Assembly: GCF_018141005.1 (NCBI RefSeq)
Contig: NZ_CP046582.1
Location: forward strand, 434,001 to 498,000
From: Erwinia sp. E602
GTDB lineage: Bacteria; Pseudomonadota; Gammaproteobacteria; Enterobacterales; Enterobacteriaceae
DNA: 64,000 nucleotides
Direction: 5' to 3'
Shown here: in pieces, positions 57,101 to 64,000 of the stretch
Layout: every line of letters begins with the position of its first letter
Position numbering within the stretch: the first letter of the stretch is position 1
Program-made: the position numbers and the translations under genes
The notes under the pieces: model-generated
What the model saw: only the letters and a program-made list of their open reading frames with translations
Told to the model about the DNA's origin: nothing
Databases searched by the model: none

Positions 57101-59685
57101 GGGATGCGCTCAAAGCTGCTGTCCTCAAAGGCTTTCGCTTTGATGTTGAAGGCGTTATCCAGCCGTGCCAGGGTCAGCAGGCGAATAAACTGATCTTCTT
57201 CGCGTGCTTTGTCGGAGAAGCGGATCGGCTGCTCCGTCATATCAATAAAGGTGCGCACGGCGATGGTGCCGTAAGAGTGGCCCGCGCCTTCCGCACGCTC
57301 TTTAAACAGGCCGAGCAACGGCACTTCCGCTTCGCCCTGAATTCTCAGTGCGCTCTGATGCCAGTCCACCGCCATCTGGGCGATGGAGGCAAAGCCCGCG
57401 CCACCGACCGGAGTCTTGATGTTCGGGAAGTATTTTTTCAGCACGCGGTCTTCGGTATTCAGGAAGTTCGGCTCGAAGAATTCACCACAGCTGTAGCTCT
57501 CTACGGTACAGAGGCCGACTTTACCCATGGTTTTCATCAGCGCTTTTTCAGCCGCTTTGGCATAGCGCTTAAAGGCCTTGTTACCCTCTTCGCCTTCGCC
57601 GTACTTCTCTTCGGCACGCATCTGCACGCCGAGCGGATAGACGGCTGAGGCACCGAAGCCCAGCGTAGCGGCGATATGGTGTGAAGAGATGCTCTGGCCG
57701 CTCTCCACCACCAGCGAAACGTCAAGACGCAGGCCTTCCTGCACCAGGCGCTGGTTGATCGCTGACACCACCAGCAGCATCGGCATCGCCGCGCGGGTGG
57801 AGGAGATATGACGGTCGGTCAGGACGGCGATGCCGCCCTGTTCGCGGGCGAAGTCCACCACCTGCTGGGCCAGATCGTCGATGGCCTGTTCCAGCGCGTC
57901 GGCGTTGGCCTGACGGCTCTGTGCATCGCTGCCGGTGACCGGCAGGTAGAGCATCTCGAAGCGCGCATACGGCGCCACGTCCTGCTCGCGCAGCTGCAGC
58001 ATATCAAGGTGGGTCAGGATCGGGCTATTCACCACGATCTGACGGCCTTTGCTGCGGCCCAGATGCGGCTTGGCACCGAGCGCCACGCGCAGGGTCATGC
58101 CGTCTGCCTCGCGGATCGAGTCCAGCGGTGGGTTGGTGACCTGGGCAAAACGCTGGGAGAAGTAGTGCGCCATGCCGCCTTCGTGGTCGGACAGGGCGTT
58201 GATGGCGTTGCCGTAACCCATCGCCGAGATCTTCTCAGCGCCGGTGGTCAGCATCGGGTCCATCATGAACTTGAAGCTTTCCTGGTTGTAGTAGTAGGCC
58301 ACAAACCGCTGGTAGGTCTTCAGATCGCCGCTGTAGCGCAGCGGGGAACCCTGTTTCTCGGCCGGGATCACCGGCAGGTCCTGCAGGGTCACGCGCGACT
58401 GTGCCAGCAGCGCCGGGTAGTCCTGTTCGGCGGCCAGCTTCTCCAGCGCTTCCACGGTGGTGTAGCTGCGCCGATCGTTATGGTCCCAGTAGAGCATACC
58501 GCCGGCTTCAATACGGCCGCGGCGCAGTACGCTCTCCGGTGGGAAGGCAATCTGGCCGGCTTCAGACATCGCGCCGATATAGTCAGCGGTTTCCACCGAA
58601 CGCAGCGGGCGCAGGCCAAGGCGGTCAAGACGCGCGCCGATGATTTCACCGTTACCGAAGATCAGCGCCGCCGGGCCGTCATTCTTCTCTTCATACAGCG
58701 AGAAGTACTCAAGCATCGCGCGCACGTTGGCGGACAGCGCGTCATCGTTTTCCCAGGCCGGCGGCATCATCGATACCACGGCGAGGATCAGGTCGAGGTT
58801 ATCTTCCATCAGGCGGCTGTGAATGCTCTGGTCAAGGCGCGAGCTGTCGGACTGCCCTTTAGGGCGAACGATAGTCTTACCGCGCGCGGAGGCCAGCGCC
58901 GACTCCGCAATGCGGTTTTTACGATCGGTATTCAGTTCACCGTTGTGCGCCATCAGGCGGAACGGCTGTGCCATGGTGGTGTGCGGATCGGTGTTGGTGG
59001 AGAAACGGGTATGGAAAAACAGGCCGCGTACGCCGTGATCGGGATCGGTCAGATCCTTAAAGTAAGGGATCACTTCATTAGAGTTGAGGCGCGCTTTAAA
59101 TACCTGGGTGCGTGATGAGAGCGACAGCGGGTAGAGGCCGCCAAATTCACTTTCGGTAAAGGCACGGGCTTCGATATCCAGCAGGGCGCGATAGATGCGC
59201 TTTTCGAAATCGGTTTGATCCGCAAGGTCTTGTGGCGCGGCAAACACCCACTGCACGATCGGCAACTGGGAAGGGATGGCGGCCGGGCGCAGCACGCTGG
59301 TGTCCAGCGGCATATCGCGCCTGAGGATCACCGGCAGGCCATGTTTTGCCAGCGTCTCTTCGACCAGCTGCTCCGCATTGGTGCGCAGTGCACCATCTTT
59401 GGGCACAAAGAAGTTGCCGACGCCAAACTGGCCGAACTCCAGCGGCAGGCCGGTTACCTTGCGGAAGAACTGCAGGGAGATATCGACGTTAACGCCGGCA
59501 CCATCGCCCACGCCCTCTGCTGACATCCCGCCACGATGCGGCACGGTGCACAGCGCGCTGTGCGCCATCCGGAGGACCTCGTGGGTTTGCTCGCCGTCCT
59601 TACGGGTAATAAAACCTACGCCACAACTGTCGCTCTCTTGAGCGGGATCATATAAGCCATAGGGATAAGGTTTTGAACTGGACAT
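54154..59685 (-). CDS. gltB: Divergent long glutamate synthase large chain
   Basis: 1843 residues against about 1486 for E. coli GltB. The N-terminal glutaminase domain has the nucleophile at Cys21 (SDSCGVGFITR), implying a 20-residue propeptide. A central domain, then the FMN/synthase domain (MSHGALVAPAHEA at ~1028, GQGAKPGEGGQLPSPKV, SPPPHHDTYSIEDLAQL) and the GXGXG beta-helix (~1480-1570, ending MSGGFAY) follow. The iron-sulfur cysteines are C1267, C1273 and C1277, CX5CX3C rather than the usual CX5CX4C, and DGGLKTG is SGAQQTG. There is an extra ~100 residues before the synthase domain (~893-1020) and a C-terminal extension of ~150. AAGGAGG precedes the start. Expected reaction: glutamine + 2-oxoglutarate to two glutamate, cytoplasmic. 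Electron donor probably the diflavin protein downstream. Control: possible NtrC/sigma-54 region upstream. Confidence 0.9.
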   Translation of the reverse strand: MSSSKPYPYGLYDPAQESDSCGVGFITRKDGEQTHEVLRMAHSALCTVPHRGGMSAEGVGDGAGVNVDISLQFFRKVTGLPLEFGQFGVGNFFVPKDGALRTNAEQLVEETLAKHGLPVILRRDMPLDTSVLRPAAIPSQLPIVQWVFAAPQDLADQTDFEKRIYRALLDIEARAFTESEFGGLYPLSLSSRTQVFKARLNSNEVIPYFKDLTDPDHGVRGLFFHTRFSTNTDPHTTMAQPFRLMAHNGELNTDRKNRIAESALASARGKTIVRPKGQSDSSRLDQSIHSRLMEDNLDLILAVVSMMPPAWENDDALSANVRAMLEYFSLYEEKNDGPAALIFGNGEIIGARLDRLGLRPLRSVETADYIGAMSEAGQIAFPPESVLRRGRIEAGGMLYWDHNDRRSYTTVEALEKLAAEQDYPALLAQSRVTLQDLPVIPAEKQGSPLRYSGDLKTYQRFVAYYYNQESFKFMMDPMLTTGAEKISAMGYGNAINALSDHEGGMAHYFSQRFAQVTNPPLDSIREADGMTLRVALGAKPHLGRSKGRQIVVNSPILTHLDMLQLREQDVAPYARFEMLYLPVTGSDAQSRQANADALEQAIDDLAQQVVDFAREQGGIAVLTDRHISSTRAAMPMLLVVSAINQRLVQEGLRLDVSLVVESGQSISSHHIAATLGFGASAVYPLGVQMRAEEKYGEGEEGNKAFKRYAKAAEKALMKTMGKVGLCTVESYSCGEFFEPNFLNTEDRVLKKYFPNIKTPVGGAGFASIAQMAVDWHQSALRIQGEAEVPLLGLFKERAEGAGHSYGTIAVRTFIDMTEQPIRFSDKAREEDQFIRLLTLARLDNAFNIKAKAFEDSSFERIPDAVIDAFTITPDYRQFSSLMHEERKRRPAALRDILAFPCDLTHVDSLTEFSRKLGRYSLVNNGFAVRGLVCEAVAGEAGRFTLRLTDAIEGLKPLAERLQTLATALKNRFAGQIEHAEVTADGLQIAATGDAADYLSRIFTTLPSLPLSEVQPAHEITRTFASGAMSHGALVAPAHEAVAHGTNMVGGMSNCGEGGEHYSRHGTIRASRIKQLASGRFGVWAAYLADPMLEELEIKIGQGAKPGEGGQLPSPKVTVEIAAARGGTPGVELVSPPPHHDTYSIEDLAQLIHDCKAARVKVIVKLVSSEGIGTIAVGVAKAGADVINVAGNTGGTGAASVTSLKYTGRVAEIGIAEVHQALCANGLREKVLLRCSGAQQTGSDVVKSALLGGDSFEFGTTALMMLKCVMAKNCNVKCPAGLTTNAEAFDGDPRQLAQYFINVAQEVREMLARLGLRSLREARGRSDLLHLMDHPLEVGRLDLRAMLTVVPEVKIARPVYLEKDFELDDGWVALLDGQLVATRTSDIQLGDGVTLNNRNKSVGGQLAIDIERRLNHQLSAEQLNALPGVLQDDRGRRYLAPRTVTIATSGSAGQSYGVFCNDGMMMTHSGTCNDGVGKGQCGGEIIVLSPGGGSQDAEGNVLVGNFALFGATGGRLFVQGQAGDRFAVRNSGATAVVEGVGDFCCEYMTNGAVLNLGTYGTGFGNGMSGGFAYQYDPYGTLAGSVAADSVLLGSITDDNEMARVHLQAVVTLLQWHLAATGSARAQWLLDHWESESQHFVYVMPRSLLLYQDSGEILKAKARKDLLEELSTALAAHQVSKFKAAWREGKPIANGAVPAYGATDTPEMLVLLNNYTVLSSAQQVALSRLPKGTAVDDAAVEKAVRNLLMTEDFALIAKLQRHARAAIENYSDEQLSCLIAAKRMADYKAALTQRNIRSMDSLATYGWIIYQDARNREVLGGLPDFEELFARAALPELAAAVGKLA

Positions 59686-60023
59686 CGAGGGCCTCCTTAA
59701 CTTCTTTTTGACATTACCTATATTATTTCAAGCACATAGCCAGGATGAGCAGCGCTCAGGGCGATGTAACATTTTCTTTTTTTGCCGCTATAACGCGGAC
59801 ACCACTACGCCGGGCAAGCCATTAAAAGACGTGGGATAACGTCCCTGAATGGAGCCTGCTCTGAATTCCTGGTCTCATTTACGGAGAAACTGATATCACG
59901 AGGGGGTGGTCTTGTGGCAGAGATATGCCAGCACAAGGGCCCTTCAGGATTGCTTCCAGCGGATTTCCAACTTATCGGGAAAGCGAACCAAGGTCAAATA
60001 GGGTTCTTAGTTATGGTTTTTGG

Positions 60024-60040
60024 TGCTAATGAAATGCCAA
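60024..60040 (-). promoter_or_regulatory. Sigma-54-like promoter facing the glutamate synthase operon
   Basis: Minus strand TTGGCATTTCATTAGCA against the consensus YTGGCACGNNNNTTGCW: the key GG (-25/-24) and GC (-13/-12) are present at the right 12-base offset; mismatches lie at -21, -20 and one base of the TT. The predicted start near 60013 gives a ~330-base leader. A weaker second match (CTGGC...TTGAA at 59743-59727) lies nearer the gene but lacks the -12 C. Confidence 0.42.
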
Positions 60041-60145
60041 GTGTTTGATATTCATAGTTAAATTGTCACTTTTTGCTGCTATAGGCGTATATTTAGCAGG
60101 GGCGGAAGTGTGAGCTGACTCACTATAGGGCAGCGAGCAAATCTC

Positions 60146-60162
60146 TGCACCATGCTGGCGTT
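60146..60162. promoter_or_regulatory. NtrC-like site, proximal
   Basis: TGCACCATGCTGGCGTT matches 10 of the 13 fixed positions of TGCACCNNNNTGGTGCA. It lies about 140 bp upstream of the predicted sigma-54 start, the usual distance for an enhancer. Confidence 0.4.
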
Positions 60163-60273
60163 GGGTTTTTTTGCAGCAGAATATGCCGTCGTGGGGTCTG
60201 TAAACACATAAACGCACTGTTTTTAACCCGGCGGCAGATTTGAATTAAACAGGGGGGGTTATAAGCAAAATTA

Positions 60274-60290
60274 ATCACCATAATGGTGCA
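60274..60290. promoter_or_regulatory. NtrC-like site, middle
   Basis: ATCACCATAATGGTGCA matches 11 of 13 fixed NtrC positions. A nearby 13-bp palindrome TCACATGGTGTGA (60298-60310) may belong to another regulator. Confidence 0.5.
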
Positions 60291-60601
60291 TAAATTCTCA
60301 CATGGTGTGATTTGTTATTCGTTTTAGTTAAATGGAGGAGAACGTGGGAAAGGACGCAACATACTGATGAATACGGGCTGTAGCGGCTGGTGCGGGTCTG
60401 CGTGTCGCCCAGAAAGTTATGCAGTCATTAAATTCAGTCAATATGCAACCGGCTTGATTTTCCCTGCCGCACGGCCGCACGCGGCTCTGGCCTGATAACC
60501 TACGGACAGCGCGGCACCGCGCTGGTTTGCCGCCTGCGGCGGGGTGAAAGCGGCGCGGCGTCGAAAATACCGCTATCTCCCGGTTCAGGCGTCAGTGGTG
60601 C

Positions 60602-60618
60602 TGCACCGTTATTGTGCA
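60602..60618. promoter_or_regulatory. NtrC-like site, distal, close to arcB
   Basis: TGCACCGTTATTGTGCA matches 12 of 13 fixed positions of TGCACCNNNNTGGTGCA, the best of the three. It lies ~590 bp from the predicted glutamate synthase promoter and 21 bp upstream of the arcB -35, so it might affect either gene. Confidence 0.5.
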
Positions 60619-60638
60619 ACGTCGGATCGGATCCCGCG

Positions 60639-60666
60639 TTGGTGTTTTAGCCATTTCCGGTATGAT
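60639..60666 (+). promoter_or_regulatory. arcB promoter
   Basis: TTGGTG, 16-base spacer, TATGAT; expected transcript start ~22 bases before the arcB ATG. Good agreement with a sigma-70 promoter. Confidence 0.6.
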
Positions 60667-60694
60667 TACCGTATCGGAGCATAAGAGAATCTCT

Positions 60695-63028
60695 ATGAAA
60701 CAGATACGGTTATTAGCGCAGTACTACGTGGATTTGATGGTCAAACTGGGGCTGGTGCGCTTCTCGCTGCTGCTGGCATCGGCGCTGGTGGTGCTGGCGA
60801 TGATCGTGCAGATGGCGGTGACCATGGTATTGCGCGGCCATGTGGAAAGCATCGACATGGTGCGTTCGGTGTTTTTCGGCCTGCTGATCACCCCGTGGGC
60901 GGTCTATTTCCTGTCGGTGGTGGTGGAGCAACTGGAAGAGTCCCGCCAGCGGCTGGCCCGGCTGGTGGATAAGCTGGAAGAGATGCGCCACCGCGATCTG
61001 GAGCTGAACCAGCAGATGAAGGAGAACATCACCCAGCTCAACCAGGAGATCGCCGACCGTATTAAGGCGGAAGAGGCGCGTCTGCAGGTGATGACCCGCT
61101 TAAAAGAGGAGATGGCGCGGCGCGAGCAGGCGCAAATCGAACTGGAACAGCAGTCCTCCTTCTTACGCTCGTTCCTCGATGCCTCACCGGATCTGGTATT
61201 TTACCGCAACAGCGACCAGCAGTTCTCCGGCTGTAACCGTGCCATGGAGCTGCTGACCGGCAAAAGTGAAAAGCAGCTGATCGGCCTGACCCCGAACGAC
61301 GTGTATGACAATGATGCCGCAACCAAGGTGCTGGAAACCGATGAGAAGGTGTTCCGCCATAATGTGTCGCTGACCTATGAGCAGTGGCTACAGTATCCGG
61401 ACGGCCGCAAGACCTGTTTTGAGATCCGCAAAGTCCCTTATTACGATCGGGTTGGCAAGCGCAGCGGCCTGATGGGCTTCGGGCGCGATATTACCGAGCG
61501 TAAGCGCTACCAGGACGCGTTAGAGAACGCCAGCCGTGAGAAGACCACCTTTATCTCAACCATCAGCCACGAGCTGCGTACGCCGCTGAACGGCATCGTC
61601 GGTTTAAGCCGCATTCTGCTGGACACCGAACTGAATCAGGAGCAGCTGAAGTACCTGAAAACCATTCATGTCTCGGCAATCACCCTCGGCAATATCTTTA
61701 ACGACGTGATTGAGATGGACAAAATTGAACGGCGCAAGGTGCAGCTGGATAACCAGCCGATCGATTTCACCGGTTTTCTTGCCGACCTGGAAAACCTCTC
61801 AGGACTGCTGGCGGAGCCAAAAGGGCTCAGGTTCATCCTGTCGCCGCGGCAGCCGCTGCCGCACAAAATCATCGCCGACGGCACGCGGTTGCGGCAGATC
61901 CTGTGGAACCTGATCGGCAATGCGGTGAAGTTTACCCGCGAGGGCGAGATCGTGGTGCGGGTGGGCTACCGCGAGGGCGACATTCTGTGCTTTGAGGTGG
62001 AAGACTCCGGGATGGGCATCCCACAGGACGAGCAGGACAAAATTTTTGCCATGTATTATCAGGTGAAAGACCAGCGCGGCGGTAAACCGGCGACCGGTAC
62101 CGGTATCGGGCTGGCCGTTTCCCGGCGGCTGGCGCAGAACATGGGTGGCGACATTACGGTGCGCAGCGCGCCGGGTAAAGGCTCCTGCTTCACCCTGATG
62201 CTCAACGCCCCCAGGGTGGTGGAAGAGGTCGAGGACGAGCAGCCGGCAGACGATCTGCCGTTACCCGCGCTGCACGTGCTGCTGGTAGAGGATATTGAAC
62301 TGAACGTGGTGGTGGCCCGCTCGGTGCTGGAGAAGCTGGGCAACAGCGTTGAGGTGGCGATGACCGGCCAGGCGGCGCTGGATATGTTCGACCCGGATGA
62401 GTTCGATCTGGTGCTGCTGGATATCCAGCTGCCGGACATGACCGGGCTGGACGTGGCGCGGGCGATCCATCAACGCTATGCAGGGCAGCCGCTGCCGCCG
62501 CTGGTGGCCCTGACGGCGAACGTGCTGAAGGACAAACGTGAGTATCTGGATGCGGGCATGGATGACGTGCTGAGCAAGCCGCTGGCGGTGCCTGCGCTGA
62601 CCGCCACCATCAAAAAATACTGGGATTATCAGCCGGAGGGTGAACTGCCGGCAGAGGAGAGGATTATGGATGAGAAAAAACTGGCCTTACTCGATATCAC
62701 CATGCTCGAGCAGTATATCGAGCTGGTCGGGCCAAAGCTGATTCATCAGAGCATGGAGATGTTCGAACAGATGATGCCGGGTTATCTGGAGGTGCTGGAG
62801 TCGAACATGATGGCGCGTGACCAGAAAGGCATTGCGGAAGAGGGGCACAAAATTAAGGGTGCCGCCGGCTCTGTCGGTCTGGTGCACTTACAACAGGTGG
62901 CGAAGCAGATCCAGAGCCCGGAACTTCCCGCCTGGTGGGACAACGTGCAGGAGTGGATCGACGAACTCAGACACGAATGGCGTAATGATGTCGCGGTACT
63001 GCGTGAATGGGTGAATGAACGGGGCTAG
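60695..63028 (+). CDS. arcB: ArcB hybrid sensor kinase
   Basis: 777 residues from MKQIRLLAQYYVDLM at 60695 (E. coli 778); the frame extends 27 codons upstream over the promoter. Two N-terminal membrane helices, a coiled linker, PAS domain (~155-270), kinase domain with phospho-acceptor His in STISHELRTPLNGIVG (near 292), ATP-binding WNLIGNAVKF, receiver domain Asp in LVLLDIQLPDMTG, and HPt His in EEGHKIKGAAGSVG. Senses quinone redox state and phosphorylates ArcA under low oxygen. elbB, which follows arcB in E. coli, is missing. Confidence 0.98.
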   Translation: MKQIRLLAQYYVDLMVKLGLVRFSLLLASALVVLAMIVQMAVTMVLRGHVESIDMVRSVFFGLLITPWAVYFLSVVVEQLEESRQRLARLVDKLEEMRHRDLELNQQMKENITQLNQEIADRIKAEEARLQVMTRLKEEMARREQAQIELEQQSSFLRSFLDASPDLVFYRNSDQQFSGCNRAMELLTGKSEKQLIGLTPNDVYDNDAATKVLETDEKVFRHNVSLTYEQWLQYPDGRKTCFEIRKVPYYDRVGKRSGLMGFGRDITERKRYQDALENASREKTTFISTISHELRTPLNGIVGLSRILLDTELNQEQLKYLKTIHVSAITLGNIFNDVIEMDKIERRKVQLDNQPIDFTGFLADLENLSGLLAEPKGLRFILSPRQPLPHKIIADGTRLRQILWNLIGNAVKFTREGEIVVRVGYREGDILCFEVEDSGMGIPQDEQDKIFAMYYQVKDQRGGKPATGTGIGLAVSRRLAQNMGGDITVRSAPGKGSCFTLMLNAPRVVEEVEDEQPADDLPLPALHVLLVEDIELNVVVARSVLEKLGNSVEVAMTGQAALDMFDPDEFDLVLLDIQLPDMTGLDVARAIHQRYAGQPLPPLVALTANVLKDKREYLDAGMDDVLSKPLAVPALTATIKKYWDYQPEGELPAEERIMDEKKLALLDITMLEQYIELVGPKLIHQSMEMFEQMMPGYLEVLESNMMARDQKGIAEEGHKIKGAAGSVGLVHLQQVAKQIQSPELPAWWDNVQEWIDELRHEWRNDVAVLREWVNERG

Positions 63029-63150
63029 AAAAAAATGACCCCGGCCGAGGCCGGGGTGCGCGAATACTGCGCCAACACCAGGGAAAAGGGTCATCTGCGC
63101 TAGTGTAATAAGAGTGTTCAGCACAGGTTCAGGTATTGGGTAAATCAACG
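63029..63150 (-). ncRNA. arcZ: ArcZ small regulatory RNA
   Basis: The minus strand reads TTTCCCTGGTGTTGGCGCAG, TATTCGCGCACCCCGGCC, a GGCCGGGGT terminator arm, then CATTTTTTT. This is the conserved 3' portion (processed form and terminator) of ArcZ as I know it from E. coli. Position matches too: convergent with arcB, its terminator next to the arcB stop. ArcZ is an Hfq-binding sRNA that activates rpoS and represses motility and other genes. The 5' half is diverged and I set the 5' end only by comparison with the 121-nt E. coli RNA; a -10 candidate is near 63156-63161 (TAAGGT). Confidence 0.88.
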
Positions 63151-63810
63151 CTACTACCTTAGCAAATCTATCATCACATGTTACCAGATTCATTAAAATG
63201 TGTGATGTTGAGCAGCGATATTGAACAGGAAACATTAATTCATCCGTTCAGTCAAGTTCGTAATGCAATTAGCGGTTTTTTTGTTTGTATTTTGAACGAT
63301 TGTCATCTTTCAAATTGCCAGCACTCTGACGTAAATAGTCGACAATTTTGCCTGCACCGGATGGAAAGTGTTGTCTGGTGATTAATCCGGCACACCGGGT
63401 ATTAAGGCCCTGTTTTTAGTCTTTTTTTAATTATGGCGCCCTGATTTCCGAAACGTTTTGGTTTCTGCTAGCAAAAATGTGCAGCGCGTAATGATGTTAT
63501 CGAAGCATGCTGACCCAATTCAGCAGAATAATTAACCAGCCACCCCGGAGGAAAGCCACTGTTTTTTGGTCGTCCAGCGCTGTTTTTCGCTGGCAAACAG
63601 CAATATGCCGTAAGAGTTCTTACGAAATTTATAAGCAGCATAAATCATTTGTGCGCATGTCAACTTGCCGGCGGAGTGCGGCCAGGGCCGGCGTTAAACC
63701 GTGTCTGTCGGACGGCGGCCAGGGTGAGAAATCCCTCAACGGCTGCCTGTGTCATAATGGTGGCTGGCCGAATTGAAATAACAGGGAGAGACCTGGGTGG
63801 AGTCTGGTAA
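63151..63810. other. Gene-free interval between arcZ and mtgA
   Basis: 660 bases. E. coli has elbB (217 codons) here; I find neither the gene nor a clear fragment. Short open frames (for example 63507-63776) have no homology or ribosome-binding site. The DNA is AT-rich up to about 63650 with palindromic CAGCGCTG near 63577 and T-runs at 63270 and 63424. Confidence 0.6.
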
Positions 63811-64000
63811 ATGAAGCGTGGTAATGGCCGCCTGATGGCGCGTTGTAAGGCGTACCTGTTGCGCCTGTTGCTGGTTATTCCCGGCGTATGGCTGACAGGC
63901 ATTGTCGCCTTTGCTTTTCTGCCGGTGCCGTTCTCTGCGGTGATGGTCGAGCGACAGCTCGGGGCCTGGTTCGGCGGTAACTGGGGTTACGTGGCGCACT
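63811..64000 (+). CDS. mtgA: MtgA monofunctional peptidoglycan glycosyltransferase, 3'-truncated by window edge
   Basis: The first 63 residues only. A basic N-terminus and membrane helix ([20 protein letters not shown]) are followed by [19 protein letters not shown] and GYVAH, which match the start of MtgA closely. The catalytic glycosyltransferase motifs lie beyond the window. The start has no strong ribosome-binding site (GGGTGGAGTCTGGTAA). Confidence 0.9.
   Translation, partial: MKRGNGRLMARCKAYLLRLLLVIPGVWLTGIVAFAFLPVPFSAVMVERQLGAWFGGNWGYVAH

Larger units (their letters stand above)
59686..60638. other. Long intergenic region between glutamate synthase and arcB
   Basis: About 950 bases without a protein gene; E. 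coli has yhcC (radical-SAM protein) here and I see no remnant of it. A 63-codon minus-strand frame (60026-60217) overlaps the sigma-54-like element and has no recognisable homology. The region is moderately AT-rich and holds the three NtrC-like palindromes listed separately. Confidence 0.6.

Noticed and set aside
60026..60217. 63-codon minus-strand open frame upstream of glutamate synthase as a leader peptide gene
   Set aside because: No ribosome-binding site, no recognisable product, and it overlaps the sigma-54-like element, which would make its own transcript start inside it.
60298..60310. TCACATGGTGTGA as a CRP site
   Set aside because: CRP sites have TGTGA first and TCACA second with a 6-base spacer; here the order is inverted and the spacer is 3 bases.
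63507..63776. 89-codon frame between arcZ and mtgA as a gene or elbB remnant
   Set aside because: The translation shows no ElbB motif, and base composition and codon use are unlike the neighbouring genes.

Overview
The window is enterobacterial chromosome, most like Erwiniaceae (Erwinia/Pantoea). The support is backbone gene order (fis-dusB-prmA-accCB-aroQ, mreBCD-maf-rng-yhdP-tldD-aaeRXAB, argR/mdh/degS/degQ/zapG/zapE, rplM-rpsI-sspAB, arcB-arcZ-mtgA), protein sequences very close to the E. coli orthologues, and the presence of aroQ upstream of accB. No rRNA, tRNA, CRISPR array or insertion sequence was seen.

Region 1 (1-17353) is the distal part of a type VI secretion system (T6SS) cluster. 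It opens with the 3' part of a class-3 lipase effector. Five tandem copies of an immunity-type lipoprotein gene follow; copies 3 and 5 are broken, and fossils of a PAAR gene and of a second lipase effector lie between copies 1 and 2. This AT-rich, rearranged stretch contrasts with the GC-rich structural genes after it: PAAR, an unrecognised membrane protein, tssM, tssA, tssF, tssG, tssJ, tssE and a VasL/TagA-like membrane protein. TssM lacks a recognisable Walker A motif. The sheath, baseplate hub, Hcp/VgrG, ClpV, TssK and TssL genes are not in the window.

Region 2 (17557-52242) is housekeeping. On the minus strand: fis-dusB, prmA, accCB-aroQ and msrQ-msrP. On the plus strand: csrD, mreBCD-maf-rng-yhdP-tldD and the aaeXAB efflux operon, with aaeR divergent. 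Then come three tandem yhcN-family stress genes, argR with two ARG boxes, mdh, the periplasmic proteases degS and degQ, the cell-division genes zapG and zapE, rplM-rpsI, and sspA-sspB. Compared with E. coli, yhdT and panF are absent between accC and prmA.

Region 3 (52316-60700) is the most unusual part. At the place where E. coli carries gltBD lies a divergent, 1843-residue glutamate synthase large chain. It is followed not by gltD but by a CysJ-like diflavin (FMN/FAD/NADPH) reductase. The 1-kb region upstream, where yhcC would be in E. coli, carries three NtrC-like palindromes and a sigma-54-like -24/-12 element facing the operon. I read this as a candidate glutamate synthase with a swapped electron-donor subunit under direct nitrogen control. 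This is inferred from sequence only.

Region 4 (60695-64000) holds arcB, the Hfq-dependent sRNA gene arcZ convergent with it, a gene-free interval where E. coli has elbB, and the 5' end of mtgA, cut by the window edge.
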